Positions 36,590 through 45,629 are shown, numbered from the stretch's first letter. The stretch is 64,000 bases of DNA from Roseovarius halotolerans (GCF_900172255.1 NZ_FWFU01000003.1:124001-188000), one strand, 5' to 3'. Notes: generated by a model from the sequence alone, not told the origin. Program-made: numbers and translations.

Positions 36590-37507
36590 TCAGGCAAATA
36601 TCATCGAACTCAGTTTCCGCCGCCCGCCCAGAACGATAGGATCGTTCGGCTTGAGCGCGTCGAAAATCGTGAAAAGCTGCGTCTTGGCGGCCTCTTCGTT
36701 CCACTCGCGGTCGCGGCGGAACAGCTCCAGCAGCTCATCCACCGCCGCCTCGGTCTCGCCGCCCGCGTAAAGCGCCTTCGCCAGATCGAACCGCGCCTGA
36801 TGATCGCCGGGATCGGCCTCGACCTTGGCGCGCAGCTCGTTGACCGGCCCCGCATCGGCCACCTGCCGCGCCAGGTCCAGCTGTGCATGCGCGGCCTCAA
36901 GCTCGGGGGTCTTGGAAATCTCGACCGGCGCCCCGTTCAGGATCGCCTCGGCCTGGTCCAGTTCGCCCAGCGCGATATGGGCGCGCACCAGCCCGCCATA
37001 GGCGGCGGCGCTCTGCGGGTCTTCCTGGAGGATGGCGGCAAAGGTCTGCGCGGCATCTGCCGCGGCACCCTGTTCCAGCATCTCCTCGGCGGCAGTCACG
37101 GCCTCGGCCAGACCGTCATCGCCCCCCGCCTCGCCGCCAGCGGCGGCAATGACGCGGGCCACGAAGGCGTCGATCTCCGACGGCGGCACCGCGCCTTGGA
37201 ACCCGTCTACCGGCTGGCCCTGCCAAAACGCATAAACCGTCGGGATCGACTGCACCCTGAGCTGGCCCGCGATGGCCTGATTCTCGTCGACATTTACCTT
37301 GGCCATCCTGACGGCGCCCTTGGCCTTGGTCACCGCCGCCTCAAGAGCCGGTCCCAAAGTCTTGCAGGGCCCGCACCAAGGCGCCCAGAAATCCACGATG
37401 ACCGGGACCTGCTGGCTGGCCTCGACGACCTCGGCCATGAAGTCCGCCTCGGAGACGTCCTTGATCAGATCGGTTTGAGGGGGTGTCTGTCCGCCAAGTT
37501 CAAGCAT
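36590..37507 (-). CDS. Thioredoxin-TPR co-chaperone (CnoX/YbbN type)
   Basis: A 305-residue protein with an N-terminal thioredoxin domain and C-terminal TPR repeats, as in YbbN/CnoX. The active site is WCGPCKT with cysteines at about 45 and 48, so unlike E. coli CnoX (SxxC) both cysteines are present and thiol-disulfide exchange is possible. TPR-like helices follow from about 115 (AVTAAEEMLEQGAAADAAQ) to the end. The ATG at 37507 has GGAG nine bases upstream. Confidence 0.88.
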   Translation of the reverse strand: MLELGGQTPPQTDLIKDVSEADFMAEVVEASQQVPVIVDFWAPWCGPCKTLGPALEAAVTKAKGAVRMAKVNVDENQAIAGQLRVQSIPTVYAFWQGQPVDGFQGAVPPSEIDAFVARVIAAAGGEAGGDDGLAEAVTAAEEMLEQGAAADAAQTFAAILQEDPQSAAAYGGLVRAHIALGELDQAEAILNGAPVEISKTPELEAAHAQLDLARQVADAGPVNELRAKVEADPGDHQARFDLAKALYAGGETEAAVDELLELFRRDREWNEEAAKTQLFTIFDALKPNDPIVLGGRRKLSSMIFA

Positions 37508-37800
37508 GTCACTGGCTCCGGCTGCTATGCGTGTCATTGGCGACTAAATGGAGCAGCGCGCAAGGTCTTGCAAGGGGGGCGCGGATTTATCCGTCCGCAA
37601 GGGAAGCCTGCCGGGGCTCAAAGCGAGTGGGCGGCGGCCGCCCCGAAGGTCGGACACGCCGCCCTGAAGACAAGACCCTGACAATCGCAAACAAAGCACT
37701 CGGCACTTCCTGCCTTCGCCGGGTTCTTTTCGCAGGTATGGCCGAAATGATAAGTAAGGAAATCCATACCTGGTGAAATTGAATTTCGAAAAAGGCGCTT

Positions 37801-38589
37801 TCAGAGATCGAAGCTTGCAAAGACCGGTGCGTGGTCGCTGGGTTTGTCCCAGCCCCGGGCAGCGCGCAGGATGCGGCTGGAATGGACGGCGTTCTTCAGG
37901 TCCTCCGAGACCCAGACATGATCCAGCCGCCGCCCCTTGTCGGCAGCGTCCCAGTCGCGGGCACGATAGGACCACCAGCTGTAAAGCTGCCCTTCCGGGA
38001 TGTCGGCGCGGGTCGCATCGTTCCAGCCCCCCGCCTCCATCACCGCACCAAGATGGTCGACCTCGACCGGCGTGTGGCTGACCACTTTCAGAAGCTGCTT
38101 GTGCGACCAGACGTCATCCTCGCGCGGCGCGATGTTGAGATCCCCCACAAGAACCGCGCGTTCGGGGCGTGAATCGCGAAACCAGTCGCGCATCCCGGTC
38201 AGGTAGTCGAGCTTCTGGCCGAATTTCTCGTTCTTCTCGCGGTCCGGGATATCGCCGCCCGCCGGAACATAGAAATTGTGAATGAGCGTGCCGTCCTCGA
38301 GCCGCGCGGCAACGTGGCGGGCATGTCCCAGCGCGGCGAAATCCATGTCGCCCGCATCCTCGATCGGCAGGCGCGACAGGATCGCGACGCCGTTATACCC
38401 TTTCTGCCCGCGCGCCACCATGTAGCGATAGCCAAGCTCGGCAAAACCCTCGGTCGGGATCTTCTCGACCGGGCTCTTGCATTCCTGAAGGCACAGGATA
38501 TCGGGCGCCTCGTCCTTGAGCAGCCGGGCGACCAGCGCCTCGCGCAGCCGCACCGAGTTGATGTTCCATGTGGCCAGCGTGAATGCCAT
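37801..38589 (-). CDS. xthA: Exodeoxyribonuclease III
   Basis: A 262-residue EEP-fold nuclease and AP endonuclease for base excision repair. Visible are TLATWNINSVRLRE (catalytic asparagine), ILCLQECKSP (glutamate metal ligand), LVGDLNIAPREDDVW (aspartate and asparagine), RRLDHVWVS and the C-terminal KPSDHAPVFASFD with the catalytic histidine. Length and order match XthA. The 290 bases downstream, before the CnoX-like gene, show no gene, only scattered short inverted repeats. Confidence 0.95.
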   Translation of the reverse strand: MAFTLATWNINSVRLREALVARLLKDEAPDILCLQECKSPVEKIPTEGFAELGYRYMVARGQKGYNGVAILSRLPIEDAGDMDFAALGHARHVAARLEDGTLIHNFYVPAGGDIPDREKNEKFGQKLDYLTGMRDWFRDSRPERAVLVGDLNIAPREDDVWSHKQLLKVVSHTPVEVDHLGAVMEAGGWNDATRADIPEGQLYSWWSYRARDWDAADKGRRLDHVWVSEDLKNAVHSSRILRAARGWDKPSDHAPVFASFDL

Positions 38590-38708
38590 GACGCCCCCGA
38601 TCCTCGCGTTGCAATTGCCCGTGTTCTAACCCGGCATCCGCGCCGGACGCCACCCGTATAACGCCTCCCGTGCGGCCGAACCGGATCCGCCCGTGCGCGC
38701 GCCGCGGC

Positions 38709-38738
38709 AAAAAAAGGCCCCGGCACGAAGCCGGGGCC
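38709..38738 (-). terminator. Strong Rho-independent terminator
   Basis: GGCCCCGGC and GCCGGGGCC pair around five bases, followed on the minus strand by seven T. It lies about 145 bases after the response-regulator stop, too far to be its simple terminator, which supports a separate short transcript. Confidence 0.9.
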
Positions 38739-38808
38739 AGTCCAACAGGGAGGTGCATGCGATAACCCGCACATGCAACGGGATTCTGCCCCCGGCGGAC
38801 CGGGATTC
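38709..38808 (-). ncRNA. Candidate intergenic small RNA
   Basis: Between the response regulator and xthA the minus strand has, in order, a TATACA -10-like box (38818-38823), a stem TGCATG(T)GCG with CGCATGCA around GGTTAT (38754-38777), a single-stranded stretch containing CCTCCC (38748-38753), and a very strong intrinsic terminator (38709-38738). This is the usual plan of a trans-acting sRNA with an exposed anti-Shine-Dalgarno site. The 5' end is inferred from the -10 box; no good -35 is seen. The alternative is a long 3' UTR of the regulator. Confidence 0.5.
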
Positions 38809-38883
38809 ATATACTAATGTATAGTGCCACAGTCATTGAGCAACCTCAATCCGGTTCAACCAAGGGTATGTTGCCAGCATGCC

Positions 38884-39576
38884 TCAGGCCAACAGTCGAT
38901 AACCGCCCGATTCCGTCACCAGCAGACGCGCATTCGACGGATCGGGTTCGATTTTCTGGCGCAGGCGATAGATGTGCGTCTCAAGCGTATGCGTCGTGAC
39001 CCCCGCATTGTAGCCCCAGACCTCGTGCAGCAGAACATCGCGCGCCACCACCCCTTCCGGTGAGCGGTAGAGGAACTTGAGGATATTGGTTTCCTTCTCC
39101 GTCAGGCGGATCTTGCGCTCGGATTCGTCGATCAGCATCTTCATCGAGGGCTTGAACGTATATGGCCCAAGCTGGAACACCGCGTCCTCGGATTGTTCGT
39201 GCTGGCGCAGCTGAGCGCGGATGCGCGCCAGGAGCACCGGGAACTTGAAGGGTTTCGAGACGTAATCATTCGCGCCCGCATCCAGCCCCAGGATCGTGTC
39301 GGCATCGCCGTCATGACCGGTCAGCATCATGATCGGCGCCTTGACGCCCTGCTTGCGCATCAGCCGGCACAGCTCGCGCCCGTCCGTATCGGGCAGACCG
39401 ACATCGAGAATGACAAGGTCATAGATCCCGTCACGCGCCCGCGCCATCGCCTCGCTGCCGTTGCCCGCTTCGAACACGTCGAAATCCTCGGTCATCACAA
39501 GCTGCTCGCTCAGCGCCTCGCGCAGGTCCTCGTCATCGTCCACCAGAAGGATTTTCTTGAGCTGCCCCATGGTCAT
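38884..39576 (-). CDS. OmpR-family response regulator
   Basis: A 230-residue regulator. The receiver domain (about 8-120) has LLVDDDEDLRE, the phospho-acceptor aspartate 58 in DLVILDVGLPD, LTGHDGDAD and the conserved lysine in YVSKPFKFP. The C-terminal winged helix (about 130-230) has RLTEKETNILKFLYRSPEGV and LETHIYRLRQKIE. No histidine kinase is beside it. The sequence resembles the essential envelope regulator CenR of Rhodobacterales, but I cannot confirm this. AGAGG precedes the first ATG. It is divergent from ribA. Confidence 0.92.
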   Translation of the reverse strand: MTMGQLKKILLVDDDEDLREALSEQLVMTEDFDVFEAGNGSEAMARARDGIYDLVILDVGLPDTDGRELCRLMRKQGVKAPIMMLTGHDGDADTILGLDAGANDYVSKPFKFPVLLARIRAQLRQHEQSEDAVFQLGPYTFKPSMKMLIDESERKIRLTEKETNILKFLYRSPEGVVARDVLLHEVWGYNAGVTTHTLETHIYRLRQKIEPDPSNARLLVTESGGYRLLA

Positions 39577-39674
39577 GGTCCTCTTGCTGTTTCACAACAG
39601 ATGCGCCACGAGGCCGGGTTCGGCAAGATTTGCAACACTCGCTTCACAGCCACGTGTTACAGCGCGAGGGAATA

Positions 39675-39690
39675 TTTCAATTCGTTTCAA
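39675..39690. promoter_or_regulatory. Phased direct repeats in the regulator-ribA promoter region
   Basis: TTTCAA occurs twice at a ten-base period (39675-39680 and 39685-39690). OmpR-type regulators bind tandem half-sites with this spacing. Two copies of TGTTACAG (39655-39662 and 39702-39709) flank them. The region is the 153-base gap between the divergent response-regulator and ribA genes, so autoregulation is possible. Confidence 0.35.
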
Positions 39691-39729
39691 AAGACGCTAC
39701 ATGTTACAGAATAACAAACGGATACCGGC

Positions 39730-40821
39730 ATGACCCTTGCACCAGACCTGACAGAAACGCTTGCCCGCGCCCGCGCCGATCTGCGCATGGGCGTTCCGGT
39801 GGTGCTTGAAACCGCTGAGGGCGCGGCACTGGTGCTGGCGGCCGAAACGCTGGACGGGCAGCGGCTGGCGGATCTGCGCGCGCTTGGCGGGCAACCGGTT
39901 CTGGCGATCAGCGCCCGGCGCGCCGCGACGCTCAAGGCACGCGCCTATGACGGCGACATCGCGCGCATCGCCCTGCCCCCGGATGCCTCGCTGGCCTGGG
40001 TGCTGGGCGTGGCCGACCCTGCGGACGACCTGAAGACGCCGATGAAAGGCCCGCTTCTGACGGTGCGCGAAGGCAGTGCCGATCCGCACCGCCTGGCGCT
40101 GGCGCTGGTGAAATCGGCGCGCCTCCTGCCCGCCGCGCTGCTGCTTGAACTCGAAACGCCCGAGACCTTTGCGGCCCGCCATCGCCTGACTTCGGTGCCC
40201 GCCACCGAGGCACGCGCGCTCATTGCCGAAACCAGCCCGCTGCACCCCGTGGTCAGCGCCCGCCTGCCGCTCGAGGTGTCCGAAGCCGGGCGGCTGCACA
40301 TCTTTCGCCCCGAGGATGGCGGCGAGGAACATTACGCCATCGAGATCGGTCAGCCCCGGCGCGACGTGCCGGTCCTGGCGCGGCTGCATTCGGCCTGTTT
40401 CACCGGCGACCTGATGGGCAGCCTCAAATGCGATTGCGGCCCGCAACTGCGCGGCGCGCTGGCGCAGATGGGCGCGGCGGGCGCGGGTGTTCTGCTTTAT
40501 CTCAACCAGGAGGGGCGCGGGATCGGGCTGGCCAACAAGATGCGCGCCTACAGCCTTCAGGATCAGGGATTCGACACGGTCGAAGCCAATCACCGGCTGG
40601 GATTCGAGGATGACGAACGGGATTTCCGCATCGGCGCGGATATTCTCAAGCGGATGGGGTTCTCATCGGTGCGCCTGATGACCAACAATCCCGGCAAGAT
40701 CGCCATGATGGAAGATTGCGGGATCACCGTGGCCGAGCGCGTGCCGCTGAAAGTCGGCGAAAACCCGCATAACCGCGACTACCTGGCGACCAAGGCGGCG
40801 AAGTCGGGCCACCTGCTCTGA
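39730..40821 (+). CDS. ribA: GTP cyclohydrolase II with degenerate N-terminal domain
   Basis: A 363-residue protein. The C-terminal 190 residues are RibA: VLARLHSACFTGDLMGSLKCDCG with the three zinc cysteines (about 223, 234, 236), LYLNQEGRGIGLANKM, and the catalytic LMTNNPGKI. They open GTP to start riboflavin synthesis. The N-terminal 170 residues align with the RibB (DHBP synthase) layout, e.g. ARADLRMGVPVVLETAEG, but the acidic active-site motif of RibB is not visible, so only RibA activity is expected. It is divergent from the response regulator. Confidence 0.9.
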   Translation: MTLAPDLTETLARARADLRMGVPVVLETAEGAALVLAAETLDGQRLADLRALGGQPVLAISARRAATLKARAYDGDIARIALPPDASLAWVLGVADPADDLKTPMKGPLLTVREGSADPHRLALALVKSARLLPAALLLELETPETFAARHRLTSVPATEARALIAETSPLHPVVSARLPLEVSEAGRLHIFRPEDGGEEHYAIEIGQPRRDVPVLARLHSACFTGDLMGSLKCDCGPQLRGALAQMGAAGAGVLLYLNQEGRGIGLANKMRAYSLQDQGFDTVEANHRLGFEDDERDFRIGADILKRMGFSSVRLMTNNPGKIAMMEDCGITVAERVPLKVGENPHNRDYLATKAAKSGHLL

Positions 40822-40823
40822 GC

Positions 40824-40872
40824 GCAGCGCCCCTGGCGGGCGTCGCGAATTGAGTATTTCAGGAACAATGAA
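40824..40872 (+). terminator. Terminator-like dispersed repeat, copy 4 (divergent form)
   Basis: Right after the ribA stop, GCGCCCCTGGCGGGCGTCGC gives weak pairing, followed by GAGTATTTCAGGAACAATGAAAG. The tail matches the repeat family while the hairpin is poor. It ends just before the DUF2842 stop (40892), between convergent genes. Confidence 0.4.
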
Positions 40873-40891
40873 AGCCGGGACGCGGTGTGCC

Positions 40892-41128
40892 TCAGCCCTG
40901 CGTCTCGTCGTCATCCGCATCGGGGTCTGCCTGACCGATTCCAAGGAAGATGAACTTGAACGGCAGGATCCAGACCACGCCCAGCGCCACGAAAATCAGC
41001 AATTCCAGCCAGAGCGGCGGGCGCTCGAACAGGTCGACGAGGTTGACCGCCAGCACGATGTAGAGCGGCAACCCGATCAGCAGGATCACCAGCGCCCAGC
41101 GGCGGCGCGCCTTGTAGCTCAGTGCCAT
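40892..41128 (-). CDS. DUF2842 small membrane protein
   Basis: A 78-residue protein with two membrane segments (WALVILLIGLPLYIVLAVNLV and LWLELLIFVALGVVWILPFKFIF) joined by a short P-rich loop and an acidic C-terminal tail (DPDADDDET). DUF2842 is an alphaproteobacterial family of unknown function. It follows purA by 13 bases and is probably cotranscribed with it. Confidence 0.85.
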   Translation of the reverse strand: MALSYKARRRWALVILLIGLPLYIVLAVNLVDLFERPPLWLELLIFVALGVVWILPFKFIFLGIGQADPDADDDETQG

Positions 41129-41141
41129 GCGCGCGCCCCCG

Positions 41142-42437
41142 TCAATCTGCGAAGGGATCGGTGACGAGGATCGTGTCCTCGCGTTCGGGCGAGGTGGACA
41201 AAAGCGCCACCGGGCAATCGATCAGCTCTTCGACGCGGCGCACGTATTTGATCGCGTTGGCCGGCAGGTCCGCCCAGCTGCGTGCGCCTTCGGTCGATTC
41301 GCTCCAGCCCTGCATCTCTTCGTAGACCGGCGTGCAGCGCGCCTGCTGGTCGGCGGCCGTGGGCAGGTAATCGAGATGGGTGCCGTCAAGGTCGTAGCCG
41401 ACGCAGATCTTCAGCGTCTCGAACCCGTCCAGCACGTCGAGCTTGGTCAGGGAAATGCCGTTCACCCCGCTGGTGGCGCAGGTCTGGCGCACCAGCGCCG
41501 CATCGAACCAGCCGCAGCGCCGCTTGCGCCCGGTCACGGTGCCGAATTCGCGGCCGCGCGTGCCCAGACGGTTGCCGTCCTCGTCGTCGAGTTCGGTCGG
41601 GAACGGCCCCTCGCCGACGCGGGTGGTGTAGGCCTTCACGATGCCCAGCACGTAATCGATCGAACCCGGCCCCATGCCCACGCCCGTCGCCGCCTGTCCG
41701 GCGATCACGTTCGATGAGGTGACAAAGGGATAGGTGCCGAAATCGATATCCAGCAGCGCGCCCTGCGCGCCCTCGAAAAGGATCCGCTGACCGGCTTTGC
41801 GCCGCTCGCCCAGGACCTTCCAGACAGGTGCCGCGAAGGGCAGGATCTGTGGCGCGATCGCGCGCAGCTCTGCAATCAGCCCGTCGCGATCGACCGGCGC
41901 GATGCCAAGCCCGCGGCGCAGCGGATCGTGATGTTGCAGCGCACGGTCGACCCGCGCCTCGAGCGTGGCGTCGTCCGAGAGGTCCGCCACCCGCACCGAG
42001 CGCCGCCCCACCTTGTCCTCGTAGGCCGGACCAATGCCGCGCCCGGTGGTGCCGATCTTGGTGCCTTTCGACGAGGCCTCCTCGCGGGCACGGTCCAGTT
42101 CGCCGTGGATCGGCAGGATCAGCGGCGTGTTCTCGGCGATCATCAGCGTCTCGGGCGAGATATCGACGCCCTGCTCACGGATCGAGGCGATCTCGTTCAC
42201 CAGGTGCCAGGGGTCCAGCACCACGCCATTGCCGATCACGCTGAGCTTGCCGCCGCGCACCACGCCCGAGGGCAGCGCGTTGAGCTTGTAGACCTTGCCG
42301 TCGATTACCAGCGTATGACCGGCATTATGCCCGCCCTGAAAGCGCGCGATCACATCGGCGCGCTCGCTCAGCCAATCGACGATCTTGCCTTTTCCCTCGT
42401 CGCCCCACTGGGCGCCAACGACGACGACATTTGCCAT
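41142..42437 (-). CDS. purA: Adenylosuccinate synthetase
   Basis: A 431-residue GTP-dependent ligase making adenylosuccinate from IMP and aspartate. The GTP loop [14 protein letters not shown] is at the N terminus, with [11 protein letters not shown], the IMP loop [43 protein letters not shown] and the C-terminal [15 protein letters not shown]. The ATG at 42437 matches the family start. It is divergent from secG with a 207-base gap. Confidence 0.97.
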   Translation of the reverse strand: MANVVVVGAQWGDEGKGKIVDWLSERADVIARFQGGHNAGHTLVIDGKVYKLNALPSGVVRGGKLSVIGNGVVLDPWHLVNEIASIREQGVDISPETLMIAENTPLILPIHGELDRAREEASSKGTKIGTTGRGIGPAYEDKVGRRSVRVADLSDDATLEARVDRALQHHDPLRRGLGIAPVDRDGLIAELRAIAPQILPFAAPVWKVLGERRKAGQRILFEGAQGALLDIDFGTYPFVTSSNVIAGQAATGVGMGPGSIDYVLGIVKAYTTRVGEGPFPTELDDEDGNRLGTRGREFGTVTGRKRRCGWFDAALVRQTCATSGVNGISLTKLDVLDGFETLKICVGYDLDGTHLDYLPTAADQQARCTPVYEEMQGWSESTEGARSWADLPANAIKYVRRVEELIDCPVALLSTSPEREDTILVTDPFAD

Positions 42438-42574
42438 GATGATCCTCTCGCAGGAATGCTGGTCCTTTGCCGGGCGCACCGCAGCGGCCCGCGCCCGTAT
42501 ACCGGCCCGCGCGGCAACGTGAAACCGCTAATTCGCCGCAAGTGCGGCGCGCGCCGCCAGATTGGATTGCCGGG

Positions 42575-42603
42575 TTGCGGGGGGCGCTTTAATTGCATAG
42601 ATA
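42575..42603 (+). promoter_or_regulatory. Sigma-70-type promoter for secG
   Basis: TTGCGG (42575-42580), 17 bases, then TAGATA (42598-42603), about 40 bases before the secG ATG. Spacing is ideal, and it is the best -35/-10 pair I found in the window. Confidence 0.5.
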
Positions 42604-42644
42604 CCGCGCGAGACGCCACACGCATCCGAAAAAGGCCGCCCGAC

Positions 42645-43010
42645 ATGGAAAACGTCGTTCTCATCATCCATCTTCTTCTTGCGCTGTCGCTGATCGGCGT
42701 CGTGCTGCTGCAGCGATCGGAAGGCGGTGGCCTGGGCATGGGCGGCGGTGGCGGCGGAGCCATGAGCGGGCGCGCGGCCGCGACGGCTCTTGGCAAGCTG
42801 ACATGGATTCTGGCGGCGGCCTTCATTGCGACCTCGCTGACGCTGACCATCCTGGCCGCGCAAAAAGGCGCCGGGTCTTCGGTGCTCGACCGGATCATGG
42901 ACGCACCCGCGCGCGAGGAAGCGCCCGAACCCGCCCTGCCCGGCACCGGCGAGGATCTGTTGCCGCCCTCGGCGGATGACACTGCGCCGCTGACACCGAC
43001 CGCGGACTGA
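42645..43010 (+). CDS. secG: Protein translocase subunit SecG
   Basis: A 121-residue inner membrane protein of the SecYEG channel. It has two membrane segments (VLIIHLLLALSLIGVVLLQ and LTWILAAAFIATSLTLTILAA) around a glycine-rich loop (SEGGGLGMGGGGGGAMSGR), the SecG hallmark. The C-terminal tail is long, acidic and P-rich, typical of alphaproteobacteria. It precedes pyrG by 171 bases with a hairpin between. Confidence 0.93.
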   Translation: MENVVLIIHLLLALSLIGVVLLQRSEGGGLGMGGGGGGAMSGRAAATALGKLTWILAAAFIATSLTLTILAAQKGAGSSVLDRIMDAPAREEAPEPALPGTGEDLLPPSADDTAPLTPTAD

Positions 43011-43033
43011 CACCAGCGATTGAGGGTGCAAAA

Positions 43034-43060
43034 GCGACCGCAACAGCATCTTGCGGTCGC
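43034..43060 (+). terminator. Hairpin after secG
   Basis: GCGACCGCAA and TTGCGGTCGC make ten base pairs around seven bases, 23 bases after secG. Only CTTG then GCATGTT follow, so it is a strong stem with a poor T-tract. It may reduce readthrough into pyrG. A smaller hairpin GCCTGA/TCAGGC (43142-43155) lies in the pyrG leader. Confidence 0.55.
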
Positions 43061-43181
43061 CTTGCGCATGTTACGCGAATCCTTTATGTCTTGAGTCCCG
43101 TGATGCCGCGGCCGAATCGGGCCGGACTGGGCTTGGAAACGGCCTGAAATCAGGCTTCAAATCACGGGGGAACGCCAGCGC

Positions 43182-44825
43182 ATGGCACGGTATATTTTCA
43201 TCACGGGCGGCGTCGTTTCTTCGCTGGGCAAGGGGCTTGCCTCGGCGGCGCTCGGTGCGCTGTTGCAGGCGCGCGGGTTCTCGGTAAGGCTGCGCAAGCT
43301 GGACCCCTATCTCAACGTCGATCCCGGCACGATGTCGCCGTTCGAGCATGGCGAGGTCTTCGTCACCGACGACGGAGCGGAAACCGACCTCGACCTTGGT
43401 CATTACGAACGCTTCACCGGCGTTCCCGCCCGGATGAGCGACTCGGTCAGCTCGGGGCGGATCTATTCCAACGTTCTCGAAAAGGAACGCCGCGGCGATT
43501 ACCTGGGCAAGACCATCCAGGTGGTCCCCCATGTCACCAACGAGATCAAGGAATGGCTCGCCATCGGCGATGACGAGGTCGATTTCATGCTCTGCGAGAT
43601 CGGCGGCACGGTAGGCGACATCGAGGGCCTGCCCTTTTTCGAGGCGATCCGCCAGTTCGGCCATGACCGCCCGCGCGGCAATTGCATCTTCATGCATCTT
43701 ACGCTGCTGCCCTACCTGGCGGCCAGCGGCGAGCTCAAGACAAAGCCGACGCAGCACTCCGTCAAGGAACTGCAATCCATCGGCATCGCGCCCGATATCC
43801 TGGTCTGCCGCTCCGAACAGCCCATTCCCGAAAAGGAACGCGAGAAGATCGCGCTGTTCTGCAACGTGCGCAAGGAAGACGTGGTCGCCGCCTATGACCT
43901 CGGCTCGATCTACGAGGCGCCGCTGGCCTATCACCGCGAGGGGCTCGATCAGGCGGTGCTTGATGCCTTCGATATCTCGCCCGCGCCCAAGCCCGACCTG
44001 CGCACCTGGCAAGATGTGTCCGACCGCATCCACAACACCGATGGCGAGGTCAGTGTCGCCATCGTCGGCAAGTATACACAGCTCGAGGATGCCTATAAAT
44101 CCATCAAGGAAGCCCTGACCCACGGCGGCATGGCCAATCGCGTCAAGGTGCGCGTGGAATGGGTCGATGCCGAAATCTTCGACACCGAAGACCCCGCCCC
44201 CCATCTTGAAGGCTTCCATGCGATCCTCGTGCCCGGTGGCTTTGGCGAGCGCGGCACCGAGGGCAAGATCAAGGCCGCGCAATTCGCCCGCGAGCGCAAG
44301 ATCCCCTATCTCGGGATCTGCCTCGGGATGCAGATGGCGGTGATCGAGGCGGCGCGCAATCTGGCTGGCCTGCAGGATGCCGGCTCAGAGGAATTCGACC
44401 ACGAGGCCGGCAAGAAGCGCTTTACCCCGGTGGTCTATCACCTCAAGGAATGGGTGCAGGGCAACGAAAAGGTCAAGCGCAAGGTCAGCGACGACAAGGG
44501 CGGCACCATGCGCCTGGGCGCCTATGACGCGACCCTCAAGGAAGGCACCCGCGTCGCCGAGATCTACGGCACCACCGCGATCGACGAACGCCACCGCCAC
44601 CGCTACGAGGTGGACATCAAGTATCGCGAGAAGCTCGAAGAGGTCGGCCTGTGCTTTTCGGGCATGTCTCCCGACGGCCGCCTGCCCGAGATCGTGGAAT
44701 GGAGCGATCATCCCTGGTTCATCGGCGTGCAGTTCCACCCCGAGCTGAAATCCAAGCCCTTCGATCCCCATCCGCTCTTCGCCGATTTCATCCGCGCCGC
44801 TCTGGCGACCTCACGTCTGGTGTGA
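43182..44825 (+). CDS. pyrG: CTP synthase
   Basis: A 547-residue enzyme that aminates UTP with glutamine nitrogen. The N-terminal synthase domain shows [17 protein letters not shown], the [22 protein letters not shown] loop split by substrates, and [17 protein letters not shown]. The C-terminal class I glutaminase has [11 protein letters not shown], the nucleophile cysteine in [10 protein letters not shown] and the histidine-glutamate pair in [13 protein letters not shown]. Complete and of the normal length. Confidence 0.98.
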   Translation: MARYIFITGGVVSSLGKGLASAALGALLQARGFSVRLRKLDPYLNVDPGTMSPFEHGEVFVTDDGAETDLDLGHYERFTGVPARMSDSVSSGRIYSNVLEKERRGDYLGKTIQVVPHVTNEIKEWLAIGDDEVDFMLCEIGGTVGDIEGLPFFEAIRQFGHDRPRGNCIFMHLTLLPYLAASGELKTKPTQHSVKELQSIGIAPDILVCRSEQPIPEKEREKIALFCNVRKEDVVAAYDLGSIYEAPLAYHREGLDQAVLDAFDISPAPKPDLRTWQDVSDRIHNTDGEVSVAIVGKYTQLEDAYKSIKEALTHGGMANRVKVRVEWVDAEIFDTEDPAPHLEGFHAILVPGGFGERGTEGKIKAAQFARERKIPYLGICLGMQMAVIEAARNLAGLQDAGSEEFDHEAGKKRFTPVVYHLKEWVQGNEKVKRKVSDDKGGTMRLGAYDATLKEGTRVAEIYGTTAIDERHRHRYEVDIKYREKLEEVGLCFSGMSPDGRLPEIVEWSDHPWFIGVQFHPELKSKPFDPHPLFADFIRAALATSRLV

Positions 44826-44862
44826 ACGGGCGGGGTCTCGCCCCGGCGCGCCGATAGCGGCC

Positions 44863-44940
44863 ATCAAGCCGCCGCTTGATCGCCTGTCTATTGGATTGTC
44901 ATCCCCCGGCCGGGGGTTACGCGCCTGCGTAACCGTCTTT
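44863..44940. terminator. Hairpins between pyrG and the convergent gene
   Basis: ATCAAGC pairs with GCTTGAT (44863-44880); CCCCCGGCCGGGGG lies in the middle; GTTACGC pairs with GCGTAAC (44916-44933), followed by CGTCTTT. The last stem has the best terminator form for the plus strand. The group probably ends both transcripts. Confidence 0.55.
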
Positions 44941-44960
44941 CACGAGGCGAATCGCCGCCC

Positions 44961-45539
44961 CTAGCGGCCGTTCTTGAATCGCAGGATGCGCCGCGACACG
45001 CCCAGCCCCGCCAGCGGGCTCAGCAGGTCGCTCAACAGGCTCGACGGCGCGTCATAGACCGCCGTTTCCTGCGAACGATCAAGCCGCAGCGTATCGTCAA
45101 GCAACGTATTCACCACATCCTCATCGAGGAAATAGCGCCCCTTGCGGGCCTTGGCATGATCGTCGCGCTGGTAGTTCATCCATTTCGCAAGCCGCTTGCG
45201 CTGCTCCACGTCACGACCCGGATCGACCAGGTAGAATCCGCTGTTCACCCGCAGGCAGATATTGTCCAGCAGCCGCGCAACACCTTGATATTCCGGGGTG
45301 ACATGACGCTTCGACAGATAATTGAACCGCTCCGGCTCGCCATTCAGGAACGCCGTCAGCGCCGAGCCAAGGTCAATGCAACGCTGCGCCATGACATAGG
45401 TCATGACCCGCTCGGGATACATGTTCCAGTCATAGCTGCGCGCAAGGTCACGCAGCACCGCCGGCCTCGCCTTGCGGGCGAACTCGAGATGCTCCTCCTC
45501 GGTCGCCGTGCTCCAGTCGAAATCAGCGATGGAATCCAT
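44961..45539 (-). CDS. DUF4274-like protein
   Basis: A 192-residue soluble protein. The region ARPAVLRDLARSYDWNMYP, then RCIDLGSALTAFLNGEPE, has the pattern of DUF4274 (an N-terminal helix, a YDW/YNW core and CDLGTAL). The rest, including CLRVNSGFYLVDPGRDVEQR and a basic C terminus, is not recognised. No signal or membrane segment. The ATG at 45539 has GGAG and AAGG just upstream; the reading frame continues upstream but into the next promoter. Divergent from the secreted protein gene at 45630. Confidence 0.65.
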   Translation of the reverse strand: MDSIADFDWSTATEEEHLEFARKARPAVLRDLARSYDWNMYPERVMTYVMAQRCIDLGSALTAFLNGEPERFNYLSKRHVTPEYQGVARLLDNICLRVNSGFYLVDPGRDVEQRKRLAKWMNYQRDDHAKARKGRYFLDEDVVNTLLDDTLRLDRSQETAVYDAPSSLLSDLLSPLAGLGVSRRILRFKNGR

Positions 45540-45555
45540 GCCTTGCTCCACAAAC

Positions 45556-45572
45556 GCAGAAGTCACTTCTGC
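45556..45572. promoter_or_regulatory. Perfect 8+1+8 palindrome between divergent genes
   Basis: GCAGAAGTcACTTCTGC lies in the 90-base gap between the DUF4274-like gene and the secreted protein gene, 17 bases before the first. Its symmetry and position suggest a repressor site. No regulator gene is adjacent. Confidence 0.45.
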
Positions 45573-45629
45573 TTTGACGTCGGTCGCGTTTAGATTGTCC
45601 TCAGAAATCGCAATTTCTAGGGAGCAATT

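Noticed and set aside
37508..37800. Possible small gene between the CnoX-like gene and xthA
   Set aside because: Frames on the minus strand run across both borders with skewed composition and no ribosome site; it is better read as promoter and 3' UTR DNA.
42437..42530. A promoter for purA based on TATACG near 42497
   Set aside because: The corresponding -35 at 16-18 bases is poor, so it is not listed as a feature.
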